Below, in pieces: positions 6,544 to 7,814 of a stretch of DNA of 7,814 bases. The position numbers and the translations under genes are program-made. The notes below the pieces were generated by a model. The model had not been told where the DNA came from. It saw only the letters and a program-made list of their open reading frames with translations, and ran no database searches. This DNA is from Bacteroidales bacterium (GTDB lineage Bacteria > Bacteroidota > Bacteroidia > Bacteroidales > P3): contig JAGNRX010000049.1 in NCBI GenBank assembly GCA_017988355.1, forward strand, positions 1 through 7,814, in the 5' to 3' direction. Each line of letters begins with the position of its first letter. Within the stretch, counting starts at the first letter, position 1.

Positions 6544-7686
6544 TTAAACAAATAAGCTAAATAGCACAAATAACCAGTGTGCTGATATTCCTGCAAACAA
6601 TCCTCCAATTGTGTGAGCTATTATTGCTTTACCTGTAAGTTTTCTGTATCCAAGTGAGTCAAGCATTGCTGTGTGAGTGCTTAAGTATCCGCTCCAACAC
6701 ATTCCCATTGCTGTGAAAACTGCAATAGCATTTGCATCAATTAGTCCTGCTTCTTGAAACTTAGGAACCAAACCAAGTGCTGCACCAACTGCTCCAAGAG
6801 AAGTCATTGGGAAAGCAATTAGTTCAGGACTTGTAAATCCAAATAACCACTCAAAAACAAAGCCAATCTTTCCTGCAAGATGAGGTAGGATTGCTATTCC
6901 CTCATAAGCACTCCCTGTGAAACCAGCTTCTGAAGGTCCAAAGGTAAGCATCATAACAAAGGTTGAGATAATAAGAACACCAGGAATGATAGCAAGACCT
7001 AAATCAACACCAGTCTTTCCGCCATCAAGGACAGAGTTTAAAACTCTTAGGAAAACACTACCCTCTGATTTAAAAGATATACTTTGTTCATCACCATCAT
7101 TATCATCACCCTCTGCAAGCTCAGGATAGGATTTAAGTATCATCTTTTGCATAATTCTTGTGGAGATTAAACTGCCAATAACGGCTCCAGCTAATCCAAC
7201 CATTGCAGCAGAGGCAAATCCTCTTCCTGCCATAAATATAATAACAACTAATCCCATTCCAAAGGCAGTGCCAAAGTTTGTTAGGGATATCAACTGGTAT
7301 TTCTTAAAGTATTGGCTAAAGTTTTTATCCTTAGCAAGTGTAATGATTGCAGGGTTGTCTGAAAGGAAGGTTAGTATTCCTCCTAAGGCAGCAACTCCTG
7401 GCAAATTATAAAGAGGTTTCATTAGTGGCTTTAAAGCAACTTCAATCAAACGAACAACACCAAACTCGGTTAATAGCTTACCTAAGGCACCTGACAAAAC
7501 AGTAATACCCATAATATATAGGACAGTCTCCATTAGTAGGTGGTAAGATGTTTGCATTATGGTGTTTAGCATATTTGGCAGACCCATTGTGTTGCCAATA
7601 TAACTAAAAACTCCGAAGAAGATAATAAGGAAAACAACCGCTTCAATCCTCCTTTTTGTTAAAAACTTTAATGATTTAAAATTCAT
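6544..7686 (-). CDS. Polytopic membrane protein with two nucleoside-recognition (Gate) domains; CD0519/CD1768-like
   Basis: The 380-residue integral inner-membrane protein has about ten hydrophobic stretches, including about 14-30, 52-75, 97-108, 138-160, 161-177, 229-248, 264-285, 291-307, 319-335 and 357-379. Two half-proteins resemble each other in layout, each with a Gate-like region (about 55-165 and 225-345). Gate domains occur in nucleoside transporters, the SpmA/SpmB spore maturation proteins and FeoB-type transporters. Recognisable motifs are LSDNPAI (108-114), FPMTSLGAVGAALG (292-305) and CWSGYLSTHTAMLDSLG (330-346). Between the halves is a hydrophilic acidic linker with GDDNDGDE at about 193-200. 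The best match I recall is the CD0519/CD1768 family, a conserved membrane family of unknown substrate. Transport of a nucleoside or another small solute is inference. The start ATG (complement of 7684-7686) begins with a short basic segment before the first membrane span. The gene lies 31 bases downstream of a beta-barrel gene on the same strand and may be cotranscribed with it. Confidence 0.8.
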   Translation of the reverse strand: MNFKSLKFLTKRRIEAVVFLIIFFGVFSYIGNTMGLPNMLNTIMQTSYHLLMETVLYIMGITVLSGALGKLLTEFGVVRLIEVALKPLMKPLYNLPGVAALGGILTFLSDNPAIITLAKDKNFSQYFKKYQLISLTNFGTAFGMGLVVIIFMAGRGFASAAMVGLAGAVIGSLISTRIMQKMILKSYPELAEGDDNDGDEQSISFKSEGSVFLRVLNSVLDGGKTGVDLGLAIIPGVLIISTFVMMLTFGPSEAGFTGSAYEGIAILPHLAGKIGFVFEWLFGFTSPELIAFPMTSLGAVGAALGLVPKFQEAGLIDANAIAVFTAMGMCWSGYLSTHTAMLDSLGYRKLTGKAIIAHTIGGLFAGISAHWLFVLFSLFV

Positions 7687-7717
7687 ATTCTATTTTTATA
7701 TATAAATTATATACTAA

Positions 7718-7814
7718 CTATCTTTCCAAAACCTTCATCTGCCAAGTCACTCCAAGATTAAATGTATTATATCTTGATTCGGCATTATTACTTGTCCAAT
7801 ATGCGTGAACCCTT
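7718..7814 (-). CDS. Outer-membrane beta-barrel protein, C-terminal fragment (5' end outside window)
   Basis: On the - strand a frame is open from the window edge (first whole codon at 7813) to a TAG at 7718-7720, giving 31 residues. It is too short to identify by family. The last part, SRYNTFNLGVTWQMKVLER, alternates polar and hydrophobic or aromatic residues, as in the final strand of an outer-membrane beta-barrel, followed by a short basic tail. The preceding YWTSNNAES reads like a turn between strands. Bacteroidota TonB-dependent receptors and related barrels often end this way. The other two - strand frames are also open for only short distances. The stop is 31 bases before the start of the Gate-domain gene on the same strand. 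The rest of the gene lies beyond the right edge. Confidence 0.55.
   Translation of the reverse strand, partial: RVHAYWTSNNAESRYNTFNLGVTWQMKVLER

Noticed and set aside
1..7814. CRISPR array, tRNA, insertion sequence, phage genes or a defence system
   Set aside because: No spaced repeats, cloverleaf, transposase, integrase or defence-type motifs were seen. The window is filled by housekeeping and envelope genes with gaps of 51 bases or less.

Overview
This is a gene-dense, AT-rich window. It most likely comes from a member of the Bacteroidota, probably Bacteroidales, although no rRNA or other marker is present to fix the taxon. The grounds are: A-rich and G-poor leaders without a Shine-Dalgarno motif before several starts; a dxr-rseP pair; a NAD kinase followed by the membrane-anchored N-terminal part of a protein that resembles Bacteroidales M23 peptidases; and a Bacteroidota-style outer-membrane beta-barrel C-terminus at the right edge. 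All family names come from reading motifs in the translations. No database search was made.

Layout of the + strand (1-6514): the 3' end of sufD (Fe-S cluster assembly scaffold); nadK (NAD kinase); a 152-residue single-pass membrane protein; dxr (second step of the MEP isoprenoid pathway); rseP (site-2 intramembrane protease); ugd (UDP-glucose 6-dehydrogenase); and rmlD (dTDP-4-dehydrorhamnose reductase). Gaps are only 2 to 51 bases, so these genes could form one or a few transcription units. Layout of the - strand (7814-6544): the 3' end of a probable outer-membrane beta-barrel gene, then 31 bases later a polytopic membrane protein with two nucleoside-recognition (Gate) domains. The two gene sets converge at 6515-6543, where a weak hairpin may end transcription. 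No stretch longer than 51 bases lacks a gene.

Functionally, the + strand mixes core metabolism (Fe-S biogenesis, NADP supply, isoprenoid precursors) with envelope functions (regulated intramembrane proteolysis and nucleotide-sugar synthesis for surface polysaccharide). NadK makes NADP+, and Dxr consumes NADPH. Ugd and RmlD supply UDP-glucuronate and dTDP-rhamnose, but no glycosyltransferase or other rhamnose gene is in view.

The window does not show a clear new system. The points most worth a second look are the short membrane protein that seems to lack its expected peptidase domain, the cysteine-rich tail of SufD, a 14-bp perfect palindrome touching the dxr start region, a 12-bp direct repeat running into the rseP start codon, one strong Shine-Dalgarno-like site in an otherwise Shine-Dalgarno-poor region, and the Gate-domain transporter-like protein of unknown substrate.
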